64,000 bases of DNA, taken from assembly GCA_008973525.1 (NCBI GenBank), contig WACJ01000124.1:1178001-1242000 (forward strand), given 5' to 3'. Position numbers and translations under genes: made by a program. How positions within the stretch are numbered: position 1 is the first letter of the stretch; each line of letters starts with the position of its first letter. This document shows, in pieces, positions 47,951-58,085 of the stretch. This DNA comes from Stenopsyche tienmushanensis. Taxonomy: Eukaryota; Arthropoda; Insecta; Trichoptera; Stenopsychidae. Below the pieces are notes generated by a model that was not told where the DNA came from, did not search any database, and saw nothing but the letters and a program-made list of their open reading frames with translations.

Positions 47951-49167
47951 GGTTGGGGAATAAGTTCGTAGCGTTTTCATATTTTTTTTGTTTTACAACA
48001 TTTTTTTGCTTTTTGACAAAGTGCATAGTATTCATTCGATAGAGTTTTTTCTGTTCTACAAATCTGTGTTAATCATCTTGTTGAATATATATTTTTTTTT
48101 TACCTTTGAGTCTTAAAAATGGAATATCCAGGAGACAAAAAGCAACATTTTCGACACCTATTCTTTTTCGCTTTTCATAGAGGTCAAAAAGCTGCTGAAG
48201 CAGTCCGGGAAAATTAAACCGTATGCGAAAAAGGTGTCATAGATGAGTCTACAGTCTGAAAATGATTTGCAATGTTCAAAAATGGCGATTTTGATGTTGA
48301 CGATACGTCCCGTAGCTGAAGACCTTCTGAATTCGACGAAGAGCGTCTTAAAGGACGTTTAAAAGAGGACGGTCGCCAAACAAGTTGTGAATTGGCCAAA
48401 TAATTGAATTCCGATCATAAAACGATTCTCAATCATCTCTCTCAATGGGAAACAACAGAGAAAATCACCTTTAAACTACTTCTCAATATCTCGCCCGCCA
48501 TCGAGCAACGCGCAGTCATGAATAGCGCTTTTGTACCGAATCGGCATAGGAGATAAGAAATGATAAACATGAAGAAAAGAAAGAAATGGGTGGCTCCAGG
48601 AGATACACCAAAGCTGAGAGTCAAGCCTAAATTCCATCCAAAGAAGGTCATGATCTGCGTTTTGTGGGATTGGGAGGGCATGGTGCATTGGGAAATGCTC
48701 GAAAAAAATGCTATGGTCAACAAGGAGCTTTACAAAGCTCAGCTACACACCGCGCGAAGGAGGCTATTCAACTGAAAAGATCCCATCGACAAGGCCTAAA
48801 TCATACTCCTTCACAACAACGCCAGGCCCCATGTTGCACAAGTCGTCAAAATTGCACTCCAAGAGCTCGAATGGGAAGTCCTTCAGCATCCGCCGTATTT
48901 TCCATACCTTGCACTGATGGATTACCATCTTTTTCGCTCCCTGTCGAACCATATAAGAGACGTTACCTTCAACAATGAAGACGATCTTAAAAACTGGCTC
49001 AACAAATTCTTCGATACTAGACCGGGCGTTTTTTGCAGAACGGCATCGACAAATTTGTCGACAGGTGACTGAAGATAGTAAGCAGCAAAGGCGAATACAT
49101 AATTATTTTTTTTTTTTTGTATAAATAAAAGTTGGTGATAAAAACGCTACGAACTTATTCCCCAACC
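47951..49167 (+). mobile_element. Full-length mariner element, 1217 bp, inactive
   Basis: Both ends read GGTTGGGGAATAAGTTCGTA and match perfectly for 27 bp, flanked by TA at 47949-47950 and 49168-49169. It carries a plus-strand mariner transposase pseudogene. Length and structure are typical of Tc1/mariner elements. Perfect ends beside a decayed gene suggest the copy could have been mobilised in trans or that the ends drifted less. The subfamily is not assigned. Confidence 0.92.
48119..49070 (+). pseudogene. Mariner transposase, multiply broken
   Basis: Starts at ATG 48119 (MEYPGDKKQHFRHLFFFAF), the usual N-terminal helix-turn-helix region, with in-frame stops from about residue 34 on. The linker KNGDFDVDDTSRS..RPSEFD is recognisable. 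A deletion before NMKKRKKWVAPGDTPKL removes the first catalytic Asp block (the TGDEKW region). Then HPKKVMICVLWDWEGMVHWE is intact to about 48774. After a frameshift the HDNARPH motif reads HNNARPH, so the second catalytic Asp is Asn. The third region reads LMDYHLFRSLSNHI, keeping its Asp. The DD34D triad is therefore lost at two of three positions. Confidence 0.9.
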
Positions 49168-50597
49168 TAAAAGTTTTATTAAAATCAATGATAATATTAT
49201 TTTACATATGGTAATATAAAAATCGAATTTATACATTAAATACGACATAAATCCTAAAATTGTAGAGTATTAATATTTAAGGCCAATATTTGTTTGAAGG
49301 TCGACATTTAAGCTTTTGTTAAATCTTTGTTATCATTAATCGAGATATTTCATAATAACAGTTATAGATTTTATAATGATATAATAATATTGTTGTATAT
49401 CTTTGTCTATACATGAATGCTGTCGGATGTAAAATTAGTATCATGATATTATAGATATAACTTAATAAACATTATCTTTTATGTCTTTATATATCCACCC
49501 GCAGAGCTAAGTACAAATAAGCAAATTTCGTGGGAAGATTTGAATCAAATATCCTCCAACCGGATCGTCAATTTGATCTGTATCAAGATCTTTGACCCCA
49601 ATGAAATTATTTATAGACAAAAGCGTCAACTTTAAGCAAAATATGAAATTGGTTATCATTTGTATCACCGCATTTAGATTCGATATTATATAGAACAAAT
49701 ACAATTGCTTATTTAAGCAAAAGCTTTGCCATTATAAACAAAGCTCAGTCACAGTAATATTTATAAAATAATGATTTTAGCGTTGTTATGAATTGTCACT
49801 AATCGCTTTACAATACAATAATCTGTGCATCTATTTTGGCCAAATATGAAAAAAAAACGATTTTTGCGGCGAATTGATAAATGTGATAAGAAATTGGTAT
49901 TGTATATTATAATCATTCTACGCCATAAAAACAAGAAGTTCATCAGGTCAAGTATCTGAACTTACCCCTAAAACATTATTAACTATAAAAATAAGTTCTT
50001 TTCTGTGTATGGTGGAGCATCAACGGAGCAATTAATTTTGAATTGCTTGAATTATCATAGATAATCTCAGCACAAGGGTGCTGACAAAAATTGAAGCAAA
50101 TTAACAAAGTCTCATTAGAAAAACGATCAGTGTTTATTAATTAAAAATACTATTTCATCGAAATAACACTAATACTCATTCTGCAAAATGAGCCCAATTA
50201 AAATAATGTGCATGAAGCTTCAATTAACAGTCCCTTTTTAGAAATACATTTCAGTCCTAGGAAAAAAATGCTCATATTGATATTACGACAATTTGCCTAA
50301 AAATATATTTCATCAATTCAATGATGAAAATGTGTACTCACAAATATGAAGGTAAAAAAACTATATATAAAAACGAAAAAAATAACACCAAAAAACTGAG
50401 CAATATATTGCTAAAATGATCGTATATACTTTTGGGTCATGTATGAATTGCGTATATTTATACATTTTTTTATTTTATTTATCATTCATTATAGATAGCA
50501 CGAAATTGAAGATCTTTCTTCTGTCGATAAGTAATTTTGAAAATTATTTTATTTCGAGTATTTATAAGTATTTTCATATGTAACGTCCGATCATGTA
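49168..50597. other. AT-rich intergenic
   Basis: No gene or repeat end recognised. Confidence 0.4.
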
Positions 50598-51153
50598 TAA
50601 GGTATCCCGAAAGTAAGTGTACTTAAATTTTATATTTTTTTAGAAAAAGTGTAAAATTTAATTACACCCATGTGTTCTTTCAGGAATAATCTGTAGGCGC
50701 CTAGCCAAGGGAATACGGGGGGGGGGGGGTTTAAAATATTACAACCAAATAAGTCCAAGAGCAATGACTAAAGTTGAAAGAGATAACCAATAATACACTT
50801 GGTGTGTGAGGACGGGCGTTGTCGTGCAACAAGCACACTTTTCTCGTCAGCATTTTTTGAACTTTTTTTGAGGTTTTTTAGGATCTCGCAATATTGTTGT
50901 GCATTGATGGTCTCTCCCTGAGGTAGAAATTCGATCAAAATGATGCCCTTTCGGCCCCAAAACACTGAGGCCATGATTTTTTCCCCGAAATTGTGGTTTT
51001 GATTTTACGTACTATTTTGTTCCTGCTATGCTCGCTTTGTCATATCCTTCTTGTTTGATATCCTTCTCTACCACTCAGTAAGACCAACCCTTAAAAAACC
51101 TAAAAAAACAGTCCGTTTTTGTCACAGTACACTTACTTTTGGGATATGCCTCG
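50598..51153 (-). mobile_element. Short mariner element of a second lineage, 556 bp
   Basis: The right end, read on the minus strand, is CGAGGCATATCCCAAAAGTA. The left end is TAAGGTATCCCGAAAGTAAG, two bases shorter but otherwise matching through AGTAAGTGTAC. TA flanks both sides. The element retains only a central fragment of transposase and is internally deleted. A run of 13 G lies at 50717-50729. Confidence 0.8.
50700..51005 (-). pseudogene. Mariner transposase fragment (central part)
   Basis: Minus frame 50974-50768 reads MASVFWGRKGIILIEFLPQG and ETINAQQYCEILKNLKK, the block between the first and second catalytic residues. A one-base shift near 50840 then gives VCLLHDNARPHT, so the second catalytic Asp region survives in another frame. 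N- and C-terminal thirds are missing. Confidence 0.85.
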
Positions 51154-53479
51154 TAAATTCATATAATATGTTAATTAATTTTAGTACTACCGTAAATTAA
51201 TATATTTATCTTACAAGCATATAAAATACTATAATTAATATATGAGCTTTGTATCGCGTCTATAGACGCTTATGTCATTTAACTGATTAAAATAATTGAT
51301 TAATTATATGCTATTTATAATTATGAAGTCATTTGATATCGTTTTAAAATAATTACATTCAAAATATCGCTCTATGATAATATTACATTATAAAACTTAT
51401 ATTGATATAATATACTAAGTGTCAAGCTTGACTAGAAATATATATTGGGGAATAATTGATGTATTTTGTGTTCAAAAATATGAACGCCATAATTAAGAAA
51501 AAATCACTCTTTTGATGTGCTAATCTTCATCTTTGTGTTGTTGTTGGCATTTGGAAAATATTTATGAATTGAGCCCCTAATGATGTTGTTTGTCATGCGG
51601 GAGTTAAGAATGGTAATTTGTTAAGTGGACCTCGTAATAAATGATCAATGAAACATCGGATATAATACAAATGTTGTGCTTAATTTGCTGTTTCCATCGT
51701 TTCTATGAGATTGTTTCATTAAAAGTTCGTCTTTGTGATACGAAAAGTTTTTATTTTATTACGTCACAATATCGTATATATTGTATATATATATATATGT
51801 ATAAACTAAGGGACCTCTGGCATATCCTCGAAGGCTACGGCTATTATTTCTAAGGCGATTTTCCTCTTCCAGTGTTGTAGTTTGTGGTTATATACAAGTT
51901 TGGGTAAACACTAGTATGACTATCAATTATTCTGTGTTAATAAGGTCCCCTCGAATGTATTCCAGGATTTTGGCTGCTTAATTTCTCTCGCGGGAATTGC
52001 TCAAGGAATTACTCGACAACATTCGCCACCGGATGATGTATGTGCCGTTAACTAAATCAGTTCGTTCATATATCAGTGGTGTTCGAACGGTGGTCTAGCT
52101 CTAATTATTCACAGAATGTCTCAACATGTATTAAAGCTGATGTATTAAAACCGGGCGTCGGACGAATAAGCCGAAATTTAAATATTTTAATACTATCATT
52201 CGGGGTGAACAGATGTCGGAATAATTTAGTTTTGTCGTTGCTTTCGCTTTAATTGTCGAAATTTATTTTTACTCCTCAAAAAACTGGAATTATTGCAGAA
52301 GTTAAGTGTTGCGAAAATTCAGAGTCGGCGTTGATATTAGCAGCAGGGTACATTTCTTCGTCTCATTCCGAGGCGTTTCTATTTTATAGCTCGACAATAA
52401 ATAAATTTATGGTCTATCCAAATACACTTTTGTGAATATAACAAAGAAAATCTTAAGTCTATCTGGACTGAAGCAAAAAGCTTATAATATTTCTGCAAAA
52501 GTCGATCTCAAATATTTTTGTTTTATTTAAAAATTTAATAAACATCTATCTGGAGCAATTTTTCTGAATTTATAAATTTAAAAAAAAACACATAATAACT
52601 GACTGCAATTCTACACATTTCCACAAAGCTACATAATGTTTATACTATATTTATACTATATTTATACTATATTATAGTTTCTATCCAAATGTTGAGCACT
52701 GATTTTATTGCTAATTAAAGATAAAACAGGGATAGGATTTTTTCACTTTAAACTTTTTTTTTCATGTGGGATCATTTTTACTCAATTTCTTAAAAAAATA
52801 TCCTATGAACTTATTGAGTGATGTGTTACAGATTTTTTTTTAACATAAAAAATAAAAATAAAGTATTCCTTGATCATAGTCTTTTAATAAATATTAATAA
52901 AGTTGTTAAATTTTGGTTTTCGATAAGCTATCAAATTAATGCGATTTACTTAAGTGTGTGACAATATTGAGTGTATGATGAGGTATATATGCTTTTTTTA
53001 AGGATTTTTCTTAAAGCTTGAGTAAAATTAGATCGAAAAAATTTATACAATGTTAATACATACCCTAATACATTTTACAATATTCTTTAATAAGTAAAAT
53101 AAAAACTGACGAATATTTAAGTCAAGAAAAGTTAGTTAGTTAATGATTCAAATATAACCCGGAATTTTGCTGTACAAGTTTATTAGTGATATATAAAATA
53201 CAAATGGAGTATCTATTTTTTTTACATTCACCCCTTCATTAGAAATACATTTATTCAATCGAATAGGAACCCTCTTGATCCCGCCACTGAAGAAAAAAGG
53301 CAAGAAGTAGCATCCTTAATTGCGCAAGGTGTAATTATTTGTTTTCTCGTTAAAGAAGGCATAAAATCAAGTGAAATTTTGATGAGACTTGAGATGATAA
53401 TATGTGTTAACATGTATGATATTTTAATTTTAACACTCTCACTGTGCCATTCTATATGATACATTTAAACAGAGCTGTT
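51154..53479. other. AT-rich intergenic with small tandem repeats
   Basis: Includes a TA microsatellite near 51778-51800 and about three tandem copies of TTATACTATAT (11 bp) at 52640-52676. A readable stretch at 53280-53400 (contains EEKRQEVASLIAQG and FLVKEGIKSSEILMRL) resembles eroded transposase N-terminal sequence. It may belong to the hAT-like remnant that follows or to another mariner. Confidence 0.4.
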
Positions 53480-53870
53480 AAACAACTAAAGCTGTTTTTC
53501 TTCGAGCTTACAATTACGAATTTTGAGGAATTATTGGAACTGGTATTGATGCGCGGCACTACTATGGCACAAGATATATTTGATTATATTTATGAACTTC
53601 TATAAAGATATAATCTAACCCTATCAAACTCACAGATGGCGCTGCTTCAATGACTGGAAAAAAACAAGAGCTTCGTGGCATTATTACAAAAAAGGCGATA
53701 TTTTTGGCGGATCCAAGATTCACCATACGCATTGTATTATACATCAAGAAGTTCCATGCGCGAAGGTAATTAACATAGAAAATGTGTTGTCAAATGTCAA
53801 AAAAGTTATCAATTTTATAAGATCTCGAGGATTAAATCAGCGATAATTCTCAGCTTTTTTAAGGGACGTT
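53480..53870 (+). pseudogene. hAT-type transposase remnant (ZBED5/GTF2IRD2-like)
   Basis: Plus-strand pieces in shifting frames: RGTTMAQDIFDYIYELL, a stop, then TDGAASMTGKKQELRGII, a shift, then HCIIHQEVPCAKVI, VKKVINFIRSRGLNQR, a stop and FSAF. The order TDGAPSMTGK, then HCIIHQ.LCAK, then NFIRARGLNHRQF is characteristic of hAT transposases related to ZBED5 and GTF2IRD2-type proteins. At least two stops and two frameshifts make it dead. Termini and the zinc-finger part are not seen. Confidence 0.75.
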
Positions 53871-54950
53871 TCTACCTTGTTGGGCCTAAAAGAGTTCGAT
53901 TTTTTAACATTTTTTTTATGCAAAAAGTATTAAATATAGAATATTGATATTTAGCATTTTGATAAGGCGATCTTTATTGAATATTGAAATATTTTTTAAA
54001 GTTTGACAAAGTATAGTAGTGGGAGTGGGGGGTTCCACGTATGTCGATGGATGAACGATGACATTCTTCATAATGGAAGTCCTAAGTCCTGAACAAATGA
54101 TTTGCAGCAAAAAAATTGAACATATTTTTACTTTGTATAATATTGTGTATAGTATAGACTATAATTAGGAAGAAATATTAAAAAATAAAAATAAAAATGA
54201 GCGATCGAAGAAAAATGTGTTTTTTTACCAACTTTTTCTGTAGCTTTTTGTTCATTAAATAAAAACGTTTGAATATTTTTGGATAATTGTAGTTTAAACG
54301 ATGAAGACGTTTATTGTACACTTGCTTGCTAAATTTCATAAAGAACACTCATGTAGAGTGTGTGGGAGCACTTCCATGAGCTTGAAAAGAGTGGTGTTGA
54401 GAAAAAGGCGTTTAAAGTTTCAACCTTTTAGTGAATTAAAATGTGAATATTCAATATTAAATAAGAATATTAAATATAAAAATCGACTGATCTTCTATAA
54501 TAGTCCTTGTTTATAATATTTTATCTTGTGATATATTAATATTATATAACAAATGGTTGAATATCCATGGTCCCAATGCACAAAGATGTGACTTTGTATA
54601 TGTTATTGTGGAGACGTAGAAAGCGAATTTGTAGAAAACGTGCACATTGGTAATGAATATAGGAGCGTGTAGGTCGGGAATAAGGTCCTGGTGGGAGACA
54701 TCAGTTGCGATATGTGAGTGGTAATCCTGGCTTCGGCGGTCCCAGAGGCGGCTCGTGGCACGTAACAGCAACTCGTTGGTCGAGATTTATTGTCACGGAG
54801 CAGCCTAGTGGCGAAGATGGATCGCATCCAGCATTCCGGTGCTGTGTTCGCATCCAGCATCCAACTCGTCGCCGCCTATTTTAATGACTCGGATGACTGG
54901 GGATCCGAGAAGCACTTTTAAAATCATATAAATTCCCGAGTCGGGAGCAA
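53871..54950. other. Intergenic, GC-richer at its right half
   Basis: From about 54600 the sequence is less AT-rich, and minus frames (54860-54603, 54771-54511) are open without a recognisable domain. GCATCCAGCAT occurs twice near 54828 and 54850. Confidence 0.35.
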
Positions 54951-55172
54951 ATGAAAATATATATTCTTACATGCGCCATCTGCGACGCCCACAGAATCCA
55001 AACAAGTGTTTGTCATTGTCACGTTGTGATTAACAGATGTTCGGAATGCGGAATGAGATATGCCAGACGATATCTACGACATGTGGTTAGGTGCTCGCTG
55101 AGGGAATTTCCCAGAAATTATTTTCATCTATATGCATGTGCGCTGGAGGCTGAAATTAAGAGCGCGATCTGA
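54951..55172 (+). CDS. Small Cys/His-rich open frame, possible zinc finger
   Basis: 73 codons from a real ATG (MKIYILTCAICDAH) to TGA. It has eight Cys: CAIC, CHCH and a C-terminal CSECGMRYARRYLRHVVRC, i.e. CX2CX10HX3C, which resembles C2HC zinc fingers (family spacing is usually one longer). Composition is less AT-rich than the flanks. No other family sign and no promoter evidence. It could be a fragment of a decayed element or a host exon. Confidence 0.25.
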   Translation: MKIYILTCAICDAHRIQTSVCHCHVVINRCSECGMRYARRYLRHVVRCSLREFPRNYFHLYACALEAEIKSAI

Positions 55173-55573
55173 ATTCATCGCTTTTTATGACTAACAAAAA
55201 AAGGGTATGACTCAACATAGGCGTATATTCTAATTTAAAACTGGTGATGTGAAATTTTTGTACACAGGGACTAGCCGTACAGCTAATACACTTTCATATA
55301 AGCGAGGGATTAATTTCATTGAAAACTGTTTTATTACAAACTACTGCTACAGTCGAGTCTCATATTGTGCAGTAGATACGTTTCATAGAAAATCATAAAT
55401 AAAATTATTGCACATGAAAGACACCAAAAGTATCTTGTGGATTACGTGTTTTGTTCGCGGAAATAAAATTCCTCTCTTCTTATGCGTAGACTGGAGATAA
55501 TAGCAAAGATAATAGAAAAGAGCTCGGAGAAGAAGGGTAAGCAGTTTTATATACAACGCCTTTGAAGACCTTA
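55173..55573. other. AT-rich flank of the R1-like fragments
   Basis: Nothing recognised until the target sequence ATCATATTTG at 55574. Confidence 0.4.
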
Positions 55574-55583
55574 ATCATATTTG
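55574..55583. repeat. Target sequence copy 1 of 3 (ATCATATTTG)
   Basis: AATCATATTTG recurs right after each poly(A) at 56935-56944 and 57269-57278, so the two R1-like fragments share one target-site duplication. The latter two continue AGG, this one GGG. Confidence 0.75.
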
Positions 55584-56708
55584 GGGCCCACACTGTGGAA
55601 TGTCCTCTACAACACTCTGCTGACAACAAAGATGCCACATGGAGCAGAACTCATTGCCTTCGCGGATGACGTCGCACTGCTGGTGACAGCTCGACATCCA
55701 TGGGAAATGGAAGCGACGGGCAATGAAGCCCTCGCCAGAATCAACGCATGGATGCGGGAAAATCGCCTGCAGCTGGCGGCAAAAAAAACGGAGGCAATGA
55801 TCTGCAGCAGAAGAAGAAGACCGAGGGTCAAGAAGCTTGTTGTGAACGGTCACGAGGTTGAATACAGCAAATCGCTGAGATACCTCGGGATCCTCTTGGA
55901 CAACAAGCTGACCTTCAAAAAACATATTGAAGCAGCTGCGCAGAAGGCGCAGAAGGTGGCCAATGAGCTAGGGCGGCTCATGCCCAATATTGGAGGGCCA
56001 AAACCGTGCAGAAGACGTACCATAAACGAGGTAATACACTCGATCCTTCTGTACGGAGCCCCGATATGGCATGAGTCGCTCAGACACGAAAGCTACAGAA
56101 GGAAGCTGGCCGGGGTCCAGCGGCAGGGAGCGCTCCGAGTCACCGCAGCATACAGAACTGTATCTGAAGAAGCGGTGCTCGTGATCGCTGGAATACCCCC
56201 GCTGGACCTCCAAGCAAAGAAGAGGGCCTTGGACTACGAAGATCCTAAAAGTCGCAATGAACATGACCAGAAACTGAGGGAAGCCTGGCAACGGAGATGG
56301 GATCAGTCCAGCAAGGGAAGATGGACCCATCGACTTATCCCGGTCATAAGTCGGTGGAGGGCCCGGGAACACGGCGAAACAACCTACCGCTTGACGCAGG
56401 TGCTCACTGGGCACGGATGCTTCGGTGCGTACCTGATGCGGATTGGCAAAGAACCATCCGCTACGTGCCAACACTGCCAAGCGGAGGTCGACGACGCAGA
56501 GCACACCATCATTGGCTGTGAGGCTTGGGCACCCCAGAGAATACTGCTGAAACAAGCACTCGGGGTGACCGAGCTCAACGTTGACAACATGGTCCACAGC
56601 ATGATGGAAAGCAAGAGAAAATGGGACCTTTGGCGCGACTATGTAGAAGACATCATGAGCGCCAAAGAAGACAGTGAAAGAGAGAGGCGCAGAGCGCCTC
56701 TTCAATAA
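55584..56708 (+). pseudogene. R1-like ORF2, C-terminal part only
   Basis: The frame is open for 374 codons. It has GPTLWNVLYNTLLTT, catalytic ELIAFADDVALL, thumb sequence SLRYLGILLDNKLTF, then LMPNIGGPK, RWTHRLIPVISRW, LTQVLTGHGCFGAYLMRIGK, the zinc motif CQHC...H...C (CX2CX8HX4C) and a charged tail ERERRRAPLQ. Endonuclease and the first RT motifs are absent because of 5' truncation, not internal decay. The apparent start is a TTG in flanking DNA. There are no stops or frameshifts in the retained part, so insertion is not ancient. Confidence 0.9.
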
Positions 56709-56935
56709 TAGAATAGGGCCATCAAATGGCTAGACTACCTGTCACCCTTGAAGCAATGTGTAAAACAATACCAGGGGGACAGAGGAGACCAAAGGGAGCG
56801 ATTTAGTGGGCAGGTGCGGCTGGTGGGTTTCCCTTATGGAAACTCATACAGACGTAAATCCCACACTCCCCGGATGATGGCAACATTATCCGGAAGTCTT
56901 GCGAAGATTTACGCTCCCACAGGGAAAAAAAAAAA
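55584..56935 (+). mobile_element. R1-like non-LTR retrotransposon, 5'-truncated fragment 1
   Basis: Starts inside the reverse transcriptase domain (GPTLWNVLYN) directly after ATCATATTTG and ends in a run of A before a second ATCATATTTGAGG. It contains the C-terminal 375 codons of ORF2, about 220 bp of 3' UTR and a short poly(A). It is related to, but clearly distinct from, the 30-34 kb element (shared LMPNIGGPK and LTQVLTGHGCFG). Confidence 0.9.
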
Positions 56936-56947
56936 TCATATTTGAGG

Positions 56948-57269
56948 TCGATAGCATGGTCCACAGCATGATGGAGAGCAAGAAAAACTGGGACCTTTGG
57001 CGCGAATACGTAGAAGAGATCCTGAGCGCCAAAGAAGGCAGTGAAAGAGAGAGACGCAGAGCGCAACAGCCTCTCCAAAAATAGAATAGGGCCAATCATC
57101 TAAGGCCAGACTACCTGTCCTCCTGAAGTAATGTGAAAAACAATACCAGGGGGACAAAGAAGGATAAGGGGGAGATTTAGTGGGTAGGCACGACCGAAAA
57201 ATCGTGAATCCTACACTACCCAGACTCTCTGGGAGTCTTGTGAAGATTCCTCGCCCACAGAAAAAAAAA
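56948..57269 (+). mobile_element. R1-like non-LTR fragment 2, stacked on the same target
   Basis: Begins just after ATCATATTTGAGG with the last ORF2 codons (DSMVHSMMESKKNWDLWREY, ending QQPLQK and stop at 57082-57084). It continues with a 3' UTR homologous to that of fragment 1 (shared AATACCAGGGGGACA) but with many differences and several indels. It ends in a run of A followed again by TCATATTTGAGG. It therefore came from another member of the family, not from duplication of fragment 1. Confidence 0.88.
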
Positions 57270-57500
57270 TCATATTTGAGGAAGGGGTTCCCCAGCAGGA
57301 AGTCTCGCAGCTGGGTTGTTCTCTTGTTTGAAGTTTCAAAAATAAGCAGCGCGTTGTTTAAATAAACTCGTCGATGCTTATTTTTAGTCTGATGTAGATA
57401 ATTTAAGCTATCCAGTTTTTTTTTAGATATTTAGAAGCGTTATTTAATTTTATTAATAAGTTATGTGCTGTTAATTTTAATAACAACGTTCTTTAAAATT
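57270..57500. other. Right flank of the R1-like pair
   Basis: Host sequence after the third target copy (AAGGGGTTCCCCAGCAGG). No gene recognised. Confidence 0.4.
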
Positions 57501-58085
57501 TTGTGAAATCAGAGCCACAATTAACAGTGGATCAGATTGCAGAAAGGATGGATTCATCTCATGGAACAGGCTTTCGTCATTGAAAAGAGATTGGGAAAGT
57601 AACCAAGCTTGTAAAGTGGGAATTCAAAAGTTCCAAATCCAATTGCCAGCAACGAAATCTACACTTCTTATTCATCGCGCTTTGAAAGAGAAACATTTTT
57701 TGACTGTTTGGTAACAGGTGACGAAAAATGGATTATTTATCATAATGCCACAAGAGAAATACAGTAGACAGATAAAGATAAGCAGCTAATTCCAACGGCA
57801 CAGAAGTCTTTACATCCTAAAAAGAAACTTTTAAGTGTTTGGTGGGATATGTATGGTGTGATTTATTATGAATAGTGAATTTAATTGGGAGCTTTTGCCA
57901 CATCCTGCTTACTTCCCGAATATTGCCCCAAGTAATTTTCATTTATTTCGTGCCTTACAGCTTTTTTTTACTAGGAAAAAAGTTAAAATCATAGGATATA
58001 GAAAATGGACTTTAAATTTTTTTTGACTTAAAACCAGTGTCTTTCTACAGCAATGGAATTAAAAATCCACACGAATTTTTGGACT
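57501..58085 (+). pseudogene. Mariner transposase remnant of a third lineage
   Basis: Pieces on the plus strand in three frames: QLTVDQIAERMDSSHGT (HTH region), LVTGDEKWIIYHNATRE with the first catalytic Asp, SLHPKKKLLSVWWDMYGVIY, a deletion removing the HDNARPH block, then NWELLPHPAYFPNIAPSNFHLFRALQ. In the last motif the expected Asp before YHLF is Asn. A weak tail (FLQQWN) reaches about 58080. No inverted ends were found. Sequence differs from the elements at 47951 and 50598. Confidence 0.8.

Noticed and set aside
55968..56705. 245-codon minus-strand frame
   Set aside because: Antisense to the R1-like ORF2 fragment, which has clear RT motifs on the plus strand.
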